Positions 46,753-58,881 of a stretch of DNA of 64,000 bases are shown one piece after another. Within the stretch, counting starts at the first letter, position 1; every line of letters begins with the position of its first letter. The notes under the pieces are model-generated. The model saw only the letters and a program-made list of their open reading frames with translations, was not told the DNA's origin and ran no database searches. The stretch spans positions 146,434,001-146,498,000 of the forward strand of contig CM059584.1 in the NCBI GenBank assembly GCA_030407085.1. The letters run 5' to 3'. The stretch is from Trichopria drosophilae (taxonomy: Eukaryota; Arthropoda; Insecta; Hymenoptera; Diapriidae). Made by a program: the position numbers and the translations under genes.

Positions 46753-48548
46753 TTATACGACTTGATGACCAGCTACATATACCTCGACTATATTACGATC
46801 ATCTCCAGAAAATATAAATCTTTGAAGTTGCTCTTTAAGCGTATATTCTTTTACAGTATCGAGAGGACCATCAACAACATCCAAATCGATCACTAAAGCG
46901 TCGAATTGTTTACCTGGCATGAAATTTCCAGTTTGGTTTTGTAAAGAGAGAGCTGAAAGCAATTTTATATCATTCGTAAATAACTCACATTACATAAATT
47001 AAAATAAAAAGTTACCATTTGCTCCCCCTAGAGTTGCGAGATAAAAAACATCTTTATAATTAAGAGGTTCGTAACCAGGTTTTAAGAACGACAAATTATT
47101 TGAAACGTGAATCGCAGATCTCATTGCGTCTATAATGGAAGGGGTTTGTCCTCCAGAAACGTCTGAAAATAAACATAACATACAGTACACGCTGGACTTT
47201 GATTCTGTATGATGAAAAAATTACCTGTCCCAAGTCCAACCGTCACACCTGCAGCTCTCAGTCTTTGAACATCACATAGTCCACTCTTTAAGCATAAATT
47301 AGAGGATGGACAATGAATAACAGCAGCGTCACGTTTTTTAATTATGTCAATTTCGCAGTCTTTCAAATATATTCCATGGGCTAATACTGTCTACAAAACA
47401 TTTGTTCTATTAAGGAAACGTTTAAGCATACTTTTAATATCGCAATGAAAATTTGAATACTTTATTCGTGATAAGTCCTGCATCGTCATAAACATCGCAA
47501 TACGACGAATGGTTTTTGTACGCATTCCTCACTGCTGCAACTTCTTCCAAATTTTCCGAGACGTGCGTCTGTTGACAGATAAATGTGGTTTAAAATTATA
47601 TATTTACTTGTGTTTCAATAAATAGATAAATATTTGACAGACATACTTGTATGCACAGATCTTTATCTTTTGCTATTTTTCCTAACTCTCTCATTAATTC
47701 CATGTCGCAACTAAGTACAAACCTTGGTGTTATGACAGGACGAACTAACGGACTCTAAAATATAAAAATTTAAACTCATTTATTCATGTAACAAAATTTT
47801 TAAAGTTTGGAACACTCACTCCTATGTCGAGGACGTCCCGAATGAATTTATGAGTATTATTGAGGGAATCTTCTGTATTCTCCCAATAACCATCTTTTCG
47901 CTTTTGATTCATGTTCACTTTCCCTATAAATGCCCTTTGCCCATACGCAGCTGCTTTACGTGCTAAGATCATTGACGCATTTCCATAAAGTGATGCAAAG
48001 TAACACGCAGTAGTTGTACCAACTTTTAAAGTTCGTTTCTAAAACAAAATATTGATCATTAAGTTAAGTTAATTGTATTTTGTAACTGTAGTATTCGACA
48101 TACCACAACCGCATCAAAAACTTTCTCTGCAAACTTTTCATCAGAATATTTAATCTCTAGGGGAAAAGTGTAACTCTCCAACCAGTCCAACAAAGGCTTG
48201 TCATAGCCGATACCCAGATTAGGCAATTGCACCGCATGAATATGACCATCAATAAATCCAGGAATCAGGAACTGATTACGTTTCAAATATTTCACACGTT
48301 CCGCTTGAACATCATCCAATTCATTCTCTGGTACGATAGAAATAATCTAAACATTGTATTTCTTCTTATTAATTGTCATTAAATGTTATTTTGTAGTCTA
48401 TTAAATTAATAAATAATTCAAAAAAGATATTGACCTTTCCACCTTCAATCAGAACTCCAGCTATTTCATGCACAATTAGTTCTCCAGTTTCTGACGAATG
48501 AATGATGCATCCAATAAACAATTCTTTTGCTTTTGCAACTCCGTTCAT
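46753..48548 (-). CDS. GDA: guanine deaminase (guanine aminohydrolase)
   Basis: The enzyme deaminates guanine to xanthine in cytosolic purine catabolism. There are eight coding exons (minus strand, in order): 48435-48548, 48104-48346, 47820-48038, 47647-47754, 47461-47568, 47225-47390, 47016-47162 and 46753-46952. All junctions have GT/AG ends and the phases agree, giving 434 residues against about 450 in animals. Metal and active-site positions of the amidohydrolase fold are present. HIH is at 73 and 75 in PGFIDGHIH. His-230 and Glu-233 lie in QTHVSEN, His-269 in LAHG, and Asp-320 in GLGTDVSGG. HCPSSN and TTTACYFAS are also family blocks. Introns are 60-90 bases. The start chosen is the first ATG in the exon beginning at 48577; a non-coding leader exon probably lies upstream, since an acceptor TTTTTCAG precedes it. 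Confidence 0.95.
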
Positions 48549-49530
48549 TGTTATCTTTTTTGTAAAATGTGTGACACCTGAAAAATAAAAAATTACATTA
48601 ATCAATACACCCAGATACTTATCATATAATGTATAAATCTAGGGAAACAAAGATACTAGTAAAGACACAGCATTGGGAACAGTTATAATTTAACTGGATG
48701 AACCAAGATAAAGGAAACAGTACGGTGAAGAAATGCTGTCTTTGCGTTGCAACTTGTGATTACACGTAGCACGTGTTCTTGTTACACTTATAAAGCTTTT
48801 ATAACTTACAATGTCATCATAATAAGATATCAGTTATTACATCCTATGTACTGATAAAACGTTAATACAAATTTCGTTATTTTCATTCAACAAAATTAGA
48901 TGCATGTATTAATTTATAAAGAAATGTGTAAAGAATTGTATGTGGACAAAATCTTAGGAATTCAACTAAAATAGTTTTATTGAATATACATCCCATTCAG
49001 CAAATGAAACAGAATTAAAACAAGTTGAAAAATCAACACTTTTCTTCGTTGTGGAGAAAGAATTAAAAAAAATTACGTTACGACTGGAAATTTTTGCATT
49101 CACTCACGATATCGTTTTTAATGCCAATTGCATTTATGATGTTTTGCTTATGTTTTCAAATAAAAAAAGGCAGGTCGACTTTGTATAGTTTATCCCAGTA
49201 AGCAGAATTGAAAAAAATTAAAAAATCTGAAATCAATTCAAATACCCACTCTAGCGGAAATTAAATATGTATAAAACGTACAAAAGCATAAAGAAACGTA
49301 GAAAAATGTAAGATATTGTAAAATGAATTCAAAATATGGATTTATTTGTATATTATTTCTATTCTTCAAATTAAACTTGAGCTATAATTAAATGTTTACA
49401 GAGAAATTCAGTTCAATTTAAATCTATATACAAATTTGATTTCAATCAAAGAATCATAATGTACTAAACTGAAATATCAGTTTAGTGTTTTATTTATTTG
49501 TAAGTATTCCCTGCCGAAAAAATACTATAG

Positions 49531-49954
49531 AACACGATTCAGAAAACATGTAGAGCACCATACAAATTATATTTATTAAGAAAAAAAGTTGCAAAATACC
49601 TAAATATTTATGTTACAGAAATATTGAGGGTATACAATTTTATTCAAAACTTCCGTCAAAACTAAAAAAGTAAGAAATATTGCGAATCCTGTATAAAAAG
49701 ACCTTGTCCTAATTTTAACTTTTATGGTTTTTGCACCATTGAATAGTTTTTGCACCATACAAAATTAAATTTAGGCCAAGGTCTTTTTACACGGGATTCG
49801 CAATATTTCTTACTGTTTTAAGTTTTGAAGGAAGTTTTTATAATAAAATTGTAAGCCCTCAACATTTCTACAACGTAAATATTCAGGTATTTAGCTACTT
49901 TTTTCTCAATAAATATAATTTGTATGGTGCTCTATATGTTTTCTGAATCATGTT
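49531..49954. mobile_element. foldback MITE with arms of about 200 bp
   Basis: The left arm (49531-49735) and right arm (about 49750-49954) are inverted copies over nearly their full length. Each carries, on opposite strands, ATTCAGAAAACAT, GAGCACCATACAAATTATAT, AATATTGCGAATCC and GACCTTG. The centre near 49742 has TTTTTGCACCAT repeated directly on both sides. It has no coding capacity, and transcription across it would give a long hairpin RNA. Confidence 0.75.
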
Positions 49955-50044
49955 GGATTCAAAACTACACTCGTATTCATTTCAATGCAAGAAAAGTTTT
50001 CTTTCACAAAATAAACTTTGAATAAATCTGTATTTATTTGTATT

Positions 50045-50190
50045 CGTATACTGCTTCCGATTGTATTCGTAATTGTGTTCGTAAAATTGAATACAGACGG
50101 ATTACTTTTTCTGAAATATAATCCGGCAAATTACGCTTCCTATTGTATTCGTAAAATTGAATACGGATGGATTCCTTTCTTCGGAATTCA
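50045..50190. repeat. two-copy tandem repeat (period about 75-80)
   Basis: GTTCGTAAAATTGAATACAG followed by ACGGATTACTTT is repeated about 75-80 bases later as ATTCGTAAAATTGAATACGG with ATGGATTCCTTT. The tandem copy lies within the GAATTC-rich region. Confidence 0.45.
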
Positions 50191-53100
50191 ATCGATTTGA
50201 ATACATATTTACGGAATCAAAGTATGAATTCAAAATGAATTGAAATTTTCAATCCAATCCTATCCAATCTCGATTGTGCTGGGTTCTGTACATTTTGGTA
50301 ATTCATCTTATTTGTCACATTTTATTGTATTTATTTTGTTGTTATTACTTTCTCACATTTTGTACGCATACGTACATTTTTATACATTTCTGTAAGTTTT
50401 CATACATTTATATCCGTTTTTATACGTTTCTATAATACAATTACGATGTCAAATATTTTGCATTTCAATAATCAGTAAAGAATTCGAATAAATAGAGAAA
50501 GGGCAGGATGTGTGGTTTCTTCTATATATTTAAGCGCATTTAGATCAGTTTATTAAAACGTAAATAAATTCAATTGAACAAATATAGAATATTATTGGTG
50601 ATCAGGAATGTATTTTAGGTAAATCTCACCCCTTTTGAAAACGTTATACACGTCTTTTACAGTAAGTTTTGCAGCTTTTATAGATTTGAAAAATCGGATT
50701 AATTTGTGAAAAATAAAAATTACAAAACAATTTGAAACTATTTTCTTCCTCAATTATGTAAATCTGACTCATTGAAAACCCCACAAGAACATTAAAATAT
50801 AGGTAAAGTTCAAATACGAAACTGTTTACAAATTGTGCACACAACAATCGAAAAAAGGATTCGGAGGGATTGAAATTCTCAGTCTGTTTGAATTCTTAAT
50901 TTGTCCATTTGGATTCATTTCCCAGAAATCCATATTTAACATTATTTATTTTCGACAATATGTTTCTATTAATAATGGATTCGTATCGTTTGATTTGCAT
51001 TAAACCTTTTAAATTCAAAGCGTTAGATAATTTTACATTTTTTACATAATTATTTATTTACTCGAGTGGATTCTTCGGGGTTGATAGGAGTCGACTTTCC
51101 TGAATTTGACAGAATCTAATGATTTCAGAAATAATTGTTTGATTCGATGGGATACAAATTGCCGGAATACAACAAAATCAAATGGTTCTATTGATAATGG
51201 ATTTTCTTCCAATCCTTTTCTAATGACTGTGCACTTTCCAGTAAACAAAGAATGTTTAGGAATTATTCAAAATTATTCAATTTAATGATTTAAGTTTCAG
51301 TGCTTCTTAGTAATTTTGTATTTACTGGATTTAATTGTGAGTTTCAATAAACGAAAATGTTAAGAATCAGAATTCATGATCATGAATACGAATCCTACTC
51401 GATTGTTAAGAAATTAAAAAGAATTCACATTTGTAACTCTGAATTAGGATTCTTGAGGCTTGAATACTTTTTCGTTTAATAGAGTTATCAAAATAACTAG
51501 CACTACTCATTAGTAGCGCAATCAACTAGCATCAATAATTGATTGTAACTTAAGTCGAAATATGATTGGTTTTCTACGTAGTAACGTGTACTAACGTAGT
51601 CAGAAAATGGTCTATGACTAACCATCTTGATAAGATACTATATTTCGTGATTTATGTTCTAAAACGTTTAATATCCTCATCGGTGACTATAAAGTTATTA
51701 GTTAATATCATTGCGTGTGAATTTGTCATTTTCACCACACTACTTTTATATTTTAAATACAGAAGAAAAGTTCAAGATGGGAGTTTTCCCACGGAATTTT
51801 GTATTAAAAATATGAATATCTCATCTCAAAACTATTAAATAAAATATACCTAACGACTTTTATTTCGTAATATTCGTTAATACACAAGGGGATAATTATA
51901 CTTTCTATAATCGTTTTTATTGGGCATACTAAAATCAGTCATAAGATTCGTATGCAAATGTTTTCACTTAACTCATGTTTATAAAAACACTTTCTTACTG
52001 CTCAGCATTTATTATTTCATAATCAAAAACACTACATGATTTACCGTAAATATACACTGACAAAAAATGATTCATCCAAATATTTACTTTAGTAAAGAAA
52101 CCATTTTTTTATATATAAGTTTCATTATTCAAAACATGTAAAATGTTTTTATAAGTGAAATTATTACCTCCATAATCATAGGCACTTAAATAAAAAAATT
52201 GAAGAAATGTTGAGAAATAAAAATAAACCAAACAAACCTCCTGTTAAAAAATTGTGAGTTCGTCTCATTAATTGGGAAAAGTGAATCGAAAAATAAACGT
52301 CAAAATACAATAAAAAGAAGTTCAGTAATTTATAGCTTTGTTTTTTCTTTACATTACCGTATAATTTATTACATTTCATTACGTACTTGAATAACTATTT
52401 AGTTCGGAAAATTGAAATGATACAATATTACTTACTTGATGTTATCACAAAAGGCGATAAATAACAACTGCGGTACGTAATAACGTAGATAAAAGAAAGT
52501 AGAAGACTGCAAACGTGTTATCAAATGGAATACTAACGAAACGTAAATCATTAACTGATGCACGGAGTATTTAACGTTTAAAAGAGATGCATCGCTTCTC
52601 GATGATGCATAAAAATGCGCAAACTTCCTGTAATGATAAGTGACGTTGAAACGTCTGAGTTAAAACAAGGCGACATGACGTAGGTGTAGGAACCAGTTAT
52701 TATTTTAAAGCAGGACGATAGTTTTAATAAAATATTTAGTTTTTCTATTACGATTTCATTGCATTTAACTAATTAAAAATGATCAAAGTTTAAGTTAGTC
52801 GTTAACGTTACGTTAAAAATATATCAAATATGGTCAGGCTTATAAAATTTTAAAGTCAGTTTACGAACTTGTTGGTGAATTAATTCTACCACAACGTTTC
52901 GAGGTAATTCGTTATTGTACGCTGAAACTGTGTTGTATGTTAATTATCATTGTAATAGTAAATAAACCGTCAGTGTTTTAAACAGTTAATTTCGAGAACT
53001 AATAATCAAACAATAACGGTGACGTCATCAAATATCTAAATGAAACTTTCTGACATAAAAATTGGCAGAGATTATGTATTTCATTATTTACTTATTCATA

Positions 53101-53494
53101 AACGGACCAAATGACTTTTACAACATAAAATCAAATATAAAATATCAACGTGTAAAAAAAGCACAAAAATAATACATTCTAATCAATTGAAGAATTAAAA
53201 TCATCTTTGGACGATTTATACATCTCTGCATTTCTGTTGCCTTTATTTAATTATTGATTTATATATTGATCTTTATAAATTACAGATTTTCTAAATATAT
53301 TATAGTTAATTAAGAATATAAAGTTACCAAACAATGATGATTTACTACACATTAAATCAATATTTCAAACTTATATTATTAATTAAATTACGAAAGACTA
53401 GTTTTCCAATTCTAATCTATTACAGTAATAAATTACTTTTACTATTTATAACAATATCGAATATAATATCAATATTACGTAAACCACATCTGGT

Positions 53495-53700
53495 AAATTT
53501 CTTGGAATGATGATTCACTCTTTATGGAGTGAAAACTGAGAGACTCTAACTAAGAAAGGGGGAATCACTCTTCAAGAATGGTTCTTCGGCTAATGCTGAG
53601 TGAGTTTGAACTCCAAAAAGAATTTCATTCCATTGAGCATTGACCATATATGGCACTCAGTTTCACTCCATGAAAAGTAAATTCTCACTACAAGAAATTT
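53495..53700. mobile_element. 206-bp MITE-like inverted repeat
   Basis: AAATTTCTTGGAATGATGAT with ATGGAGTGAAAACTGAG at the left matches, inverted, CTCAGTTTCACTCCAT with CACTACAAGAAATTT at the right. The arms are about 50 bases and imperfect. The ACTCCA/TGGAGT word also builds the smaller element at 55998, so the two may be related. Confidence 0.6.
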
Positions 53701-54316
53701 AGAGAATACTTTTTACTAGTTTGAAATAAAATTATCACATTTTTAACCCATTATCTAGATGGGATAAATTTGGGCCTCAAACCTTCTTGAACAGATGAAA
53801 TTGATAAATTTTTTTTGATGCAATAGGCGTAAAGTGAAAATAAATGCAAATTTCTCAATAAAGCTCCTGATAATAAATATTTAAGCACAAAGGTAAGAAT
53901 ATGCACACACATATATACGTTAAAATAGTTTTCAAAATAATTTATTTTATTATATACACTGTAAAAACAAATACTTAAATAATTACATCTTAAACTAGCC
54001 AATGTGTAGTGGATAAAACTGTCCTTGTCTAAGTGATCTTATTACAGTACATCTTACTTTAGTCAATTTTCTTACTTATTTTCAGATTTCAATCTCATTT
54101 CTTGGCTTAATTTAAGTATTTCTTTTTAGAGTCTATAAACAATAAACCCGAAATAATAAATTAGTGAAATATTATTTTATAAAAGTAAATATTATTTTTT
54201 TTAGTTTAAAATATATTAATTATTTTTTTTTCAATTAAATGTTTCATACTCCTTTTTTCATATTACTAGCTCTTAATATTTTTATCATTTTGCATAACAG
54301 ATTTTCATTCATAATT

Positions 54317-54337
54317 GGGGGGGGCTTCGCCCCCCCC
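54317..54337. repeat. G8/C8 hairpin
   Basis: Eight G residues, CTTCG and eight C residues form a perfect 9-bp stem with a three-base loop. It sits at the edge of a GC-rich, C-rich patch (54330-54380) inside very AT-rich DNA. Confidence 0.7.
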
Positions 54338-54710
54338 TCTTATTTCCCGCCCTCACCCCGATCCCCACATCACCGCAACGCTTAAATACGATAAAAGCTA
54401 CAAAGAATATGAACGTGATGTTTACAGGTCGCATTAATTCTTAGAATCACCGGTGCCTCGAAGTAGAAGGGACGAACTACATACGTTGACAATAAGCGTT
54501 ATATGTTTTCAAAATATAACGCATTTTCCGCAAAAAACAACGCAAAAAATAATGTTTGAATCCCGGGCGTACAGTTCACGCCCTCACGGTGATACGGCCG
54601 TCGTAACGATCATCGTTCGAGGCGTAAAACTCAATTTTACGCCCTTGATACAAAAATAACTATTATAGATCTTTCCAATAGCATTATCTCAAAAGAGAAC
54701 AAAAACAAAA

Positions 54711-54914
54711 ATGAGTTTAAGTGTAAAAAATACCGACATTTTTTTGTTTAAATTGGATTTCGTATCAACTGTTCGCTATGGAGTCACCTTGAAACCAAGT
54801 TACATGGTGGAGAGAATATCTGAACTTCAGACAACTGTAATCGTTAAGTTAATTTCGTTATCTGAATGGTCCAAAATGGTGGCCAAAGGGAAAATGTTCG
54901 CTCATTGTGTTTAG
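54711..54914 (+). repeat. dispersed repeat copy, plus orientation
   Basis: From AGTTTAAGTGTAAAAAAT through AAATTGGATTT(C/T)GT, GAACTTCAGACAACTGTA and TGG(T)CCAAAATGG, this segment aligns with the reverse complement of about 58069-58300. The open frames in the two copies also resemble each other (a shared DFV-TV-Y core), but no known domain is present. I treat it as an old transposon family and not as a gene. The palindrome-family motif TTTTACGCCCTTGATACAAA lies directly to the left. Confidence 0.45.
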
Positions 54915-55997
54915 GACAGTGTCAAAATTTAATTATACAAATTATACTAATAATGAATCGTTTCGAGTTGACAGTTTAGAATATATTTCCTGCATGACCC
55001 ATCTGAAATTAACATATCCCCTTACTAACTCACATCCATAGTGGTAACGGTATTTATATCATCGGCATCTAGTTCTATAGTTATCTTGCTGAATATTTTG
55101 AATTATTATTATCATTATTATTATTATCGCGTACAAGTACACATTATAAATGAGTAATTCCGCGAACCTTTTAAAATTCGAGGTACCGTGTTGTAACGTT
55201 TCAATTTAAGGGATGCAATGATTTAAAAATTGTTTAATACGGTTAAATTGAGTTAAAAGAACAATATTCTATTACCAGAAATCGACCATAAGTCGTTAGA
55301 GTCATGTGTGATTACGAAAACATTCGAAATGAACTAAATTCTCAGGTGGTACCAAGAGAAATTCTTATCTGTTTAATGTAATAAAAAAAATGCATATTGT
55401 CCAAAGGATTCGAAAATGGAGTAAATTGTTCCTCTTACTCTATATTTTCAAAAACTGAAGGTTATATGCATGTGTCTACCATGCACGACGTACTATAAAC
55501 AAATATGTGGGAGTAACTCGATTTTCATGAAAATGATTAATTTTTGGAAAAAGCAATTTAAAAAAAATGACTTTCATGATCCGCAATATGTGAAAACGGA
55601 ATATTACTTAGGACAGTTTAACGAATGAAATAGTCCCGGTCCCATAAGTGTGCGACTCATGCTAATTATTGATTGGCTGCTTTAAATATCACTATCTCTA
55701 GCGTATTTTGGTTTTAAAAACTACATTTTTGCTTGTCACACTCAAAAGGTAGAGAAATAATCACTTTTTTTACTATGTTCCTTACATCTCAGTTATGAAA
55801 TGATATAAAAAAAATATGTCAACTTTGAATTCAAAGCTTATCATAAAAAAAATTCATGTCCATTATTTTGAAAATTTATCAACTAGATTTCATTTTTTGT
55901 TAGCACACAATTTCAATTAAAAAATAACATTTTCATCGTACTTAACATTTTTACAACTTACATTCGGACTCTTGAAGAAGAGACTATAGTTTGTGTA

Positions 55998-56114
55998 CAC
56001 TCTAAAATTGTTGGAGTGAAGTGTACTCCATAGGAGTAAAATGGAGTGAAATGCATACCAAAAGAATAAAGTGTTTACTTTTTTAGAGTGGACTCCAACA
56101 ATTTTAGTGAGTGT
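55998..56114. repeat. 117-bp hairpin element
   Basis: ACACTCTAAAATTGTTGGAGT at the left is matched, inverted, by ACTCCAACAATTTTAGTGAGTGT at the right, around an inner region with further ACTCCA words. It directly abuts the GT microsatellite. Confidence 0.6.
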
Positions 56115-56142
56115 GTGTTTTGTGCGTGCGTGCGTGTGTGTA

Positions 56143-56232
<90 letters not shown>

Positions 56233-56310
56233 CGCGTGTGCGTGTGCGTGTGGGTGTGCGTGTGCGTGTGCGTGTGCGTGTGCGTGTGCGTGTGCGTGTG
56301 CGTGTGCGCC
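56115..56310. repeat. GT/GTGC microsatellite of about 190 bp
   Basis: There is an uninterrupted GT run of roughly 45 units, then GTGTGC-type hexanucleotides repeated about a dozen times. All frames across it are low-complexity artefacts. Confidence 0.95.
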
Positions 56311-56863
56311 CATCATGCAAACATTTTTCATTACTGGACAGCGGTTGGAATCCATGTCAAAATAAAAGAACGAACAAGAAATGTACGAAAAAACAAAACT
56401 TGAAAGAGAGACAACAAGCGCAACAGACAACTTCAAAAAAACGTAAAAATTAGTTTGAAACGAATTTAGTAATATAGTTTATTTTGTTAAACACTAGTTA
56501 AGTTTGATTATAATTAATTTATTTTGTTTATAGAAACAATAATGTACTAATAAAGGTTAATTTGTTTAATTTTATATTGTAGAAAATAAAAAATATTTTC
56601 TTGACTATGTAAAATATATCGTAAAATGGTGTATTAAATGGCAATAACGGGGTATTAAACGTCAGTGGTATCAAAGACAACAAATGACGTTGTTAAAATG
56701 CGCCAAACGTCATTGTCATTAATAGTCAACGTTGCCAGTTTTCAAATTCGCAATCCCTCAGGGAAACAGAATAACAATTGTCGGTAATGCAGATTCAAAG
56801 ACAAAATATAGTTCTGTCGTTTAACGTCGTGCATAAAATAATATTTTGTAATTGCTTGCGTAG

Positions 56864-57590
56864 TATGGGTTCGCATTTAAAAAAAAAAGTTGACCTTTAA
56901 ATGACCTTAAAGGGAAGGTCCAAGGTCGAGGAAAAGGTCATTTTCGGAGTACTACTTGAATGATAATTCAGATCTGTCATTAATCCTTTTTCCAATAGCC
57001 ACTTATTCTGCAAGATTTTCTTGCAAATGTAATTTTAGCCTTATTTGACTTCTAGAGGTCACGTTGACCTTGAACCTCGAAGCTTATTTTAATGTAAAAT
57101 TTTACGCTATTTCGAATCCCGACCTCAAAAGTATAGGTTCGCATTAAAACAACAGTTTGACCTTCAAATAACCTTGAAGGAGGGGTCCAAAGTCGAGGAA
57201 AAGATAATTTTTAAGTACTACTTAAATGATATTTCAGACCTGTCATTAATCCTTTTTCTAATAGCCACTTGTTCTGCAAGATTTTCTTGCAAACGTAATT
57301 TTAGCGTTATTTGACCTTTAGAGGTCACGTTGACCTTGAACCTCGAGACATATTTTAACGTAAAATTTTACGCTCTTTCGATTCCCGACATCAAAAGTAT
57401 GGGTTCGTATTTAAAAAAAAGAAGTTGACCTTCAAATGACCTTGAAGGTTAGGTCCAAGGTCAAATCCATGGTCATCACTGGATTCCTCGTTGAATGTTA
57501 CATAAGACTTGACCTTAATATTTTTTTTTCATCACCTACCCACTTAGATTTTCTGGGGTTTCCATACTTTTTCCTCACCCTGTATATATA
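56864..57590. repeat. 266-bp tandem repeat, two full and one partial copy
   Basis: Units begin with TAT(G/A)GGTTCGCATT at 56864, 57132 and 57398 (periods 268 and 266). Each continues with GTTGACCTT(T/C)AAATGACC, AAGGTCCAAGGTCGAGG and, in the first two, TTCTGCAAGATTTTCTTGCA and AATTTTACGCT. The third copy diverges after about 90 bases and ends at CACCCTGTATA, an end-like motif shared with the element at 58882-59640. Dense TGACCT/AGGTCA words run throughout. Confidence 0.75.
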
Positions 57591-58068
57591 TTTGCATTTA
57601 TAAAAAATGCATTGCGTTAAAAATTGAAAACGGGCCTTTTTTAGTCCTTTCTTATGTGTATAGAAGTAGAAAAACCAAATTTTGCATGTGTGCCTTAAAT
57701 TTTAATTTTTGAATTTTCTCGAACTCGAATTTTAAAAGTTCCACGGAATTACTCAAATATGTATAATTATCGATTAATATACCATCAGACTAAATTTCCT
57801 ATTCACTAAATTGGTTCGTTTTTTTATTAGCTAATTTCTTTTAAATAATAATAAAGATGAGTCATCATAGATATAGGTTTCCTTTTCTAATTAACTATCC
57901 CTTCAATCACTTGGGAATTTTTTCTTACTTGGGTTTTCCATAAATATCATGCACGTGTGTATCAGAATTCAGTGTCAGGATGTAGTTAGGGCGTCTGAGG
58001 CTGATTCCTTCCGCCAAGCCTCACTGAAGAATTCAGGTGCGGAGGGGAACTCTTTGCCCTTTTTGCAA

Positions 58069-58300
58069 TTATAATTTTATTCGAAAAGCTTTTAATGACA
58101 AATCAATGCAAAATCTTGTTTCGGACTCCATTTTGGAACATTCGGGTGACGAAATTAACTTTGGTGATACAGTTTTCTGAAGTTTAGACATTCCCTCCGC
58201 CGTCTGAATTAGTTTCAAGATGACTTCATAATGGACAGTTGCAACAAAATCCAATTTAAAATAAAATGTTAGAATTTTTTACACTTAAACTTATTTTTTA
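58069..58300 (-). repeat. dispersed repeat copy, minus orientation
   Basis: The reverse complement of this segment aligns with 54711-54914 over about 190 bases, sharing AGTTTAAGTGTAAAAAAT, AAATTGGATTTTGT and AAACTTCAGAAAACTGTA. It has no recognisable protein domain. It is opposite in orientation to its partner 3.3 kb away. Confidence 0.45.
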
Positions 58301-58572
58301 GTAATAATTTGTCTTTTTTTTCTAATTTTGGATATCGCCATTGAAAAGCTCGATAAAAAATCTATCAATTTCTTATGTTCAACAATTTTTTAGTCCCAAA
58401 TGTATCCCATCTAGCGAGCTTTGAAAAAAATGGTGAAAAAAGTGTCCGTGGACGTTAAGGGATTAAACCACCCGAAGTTTGATTTCTTAACCAATAAAAA
58501 ATAGTATATTTCTCAAGAGTGGTAAGCGCGTGATGAATGCTTGTCTGTTTTAAATACTTAGTAAATTTCTAT

Positions 58573-58847
58573 ACAGTCCTCCCTCCGTAATTGTTTCTCT
58601 CCATAATTGTTGTATTCCTAATTCCATCCCTAATGGTAATCAAAATATTCCTTAATATTATTGTCCAAGTTCTCCCTTCCAGGTGAATCGTAAGAGGAAA
58701 GACACACTCGAGCATGCGCACATATGTTCTATTTATGTTTCTTACATTGAGAAGGAGAAGTAGGGGCGGAAACGGCGGACAAGCAATTATGGGGCATGAG
58801 GAGAATTTCGGCGCGAGAGGGGACATCAATTATGGAGGGAGAATTGT
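58573..58847. mobile_element. MITE-like element, imperfect TIRs
   Basis: ACAGTCCTCCCTCCGTAATTG at the left and CAATTATGGAGGGAGAATTGT at the right are inverted and about 75 % alike. Inner CATAATTG words repeat the pattern. The length is about 275 bp, with no coding sequence. Confidence 0.45.
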
Positions 58848-58881
58848 TCGTCAGAAAATTTAAATCTTAATAAATTATATA

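Noticed and set aside
56071..56453. Several overlapping frames of 80-120 codons on both strands
   Set aside because: They are translations of the GT/GTGC microsatellite (Cys-Val, His-Thr and Arg-Thr repeats) and have no coding meaning.
57100..57125. TTCGAATCCCGAC as a tRNA T-arm
   Set aside because: No D-arm, anticodon arm or acceptor stem surrounds it, and it lies inside the 266-bp tandem unit.
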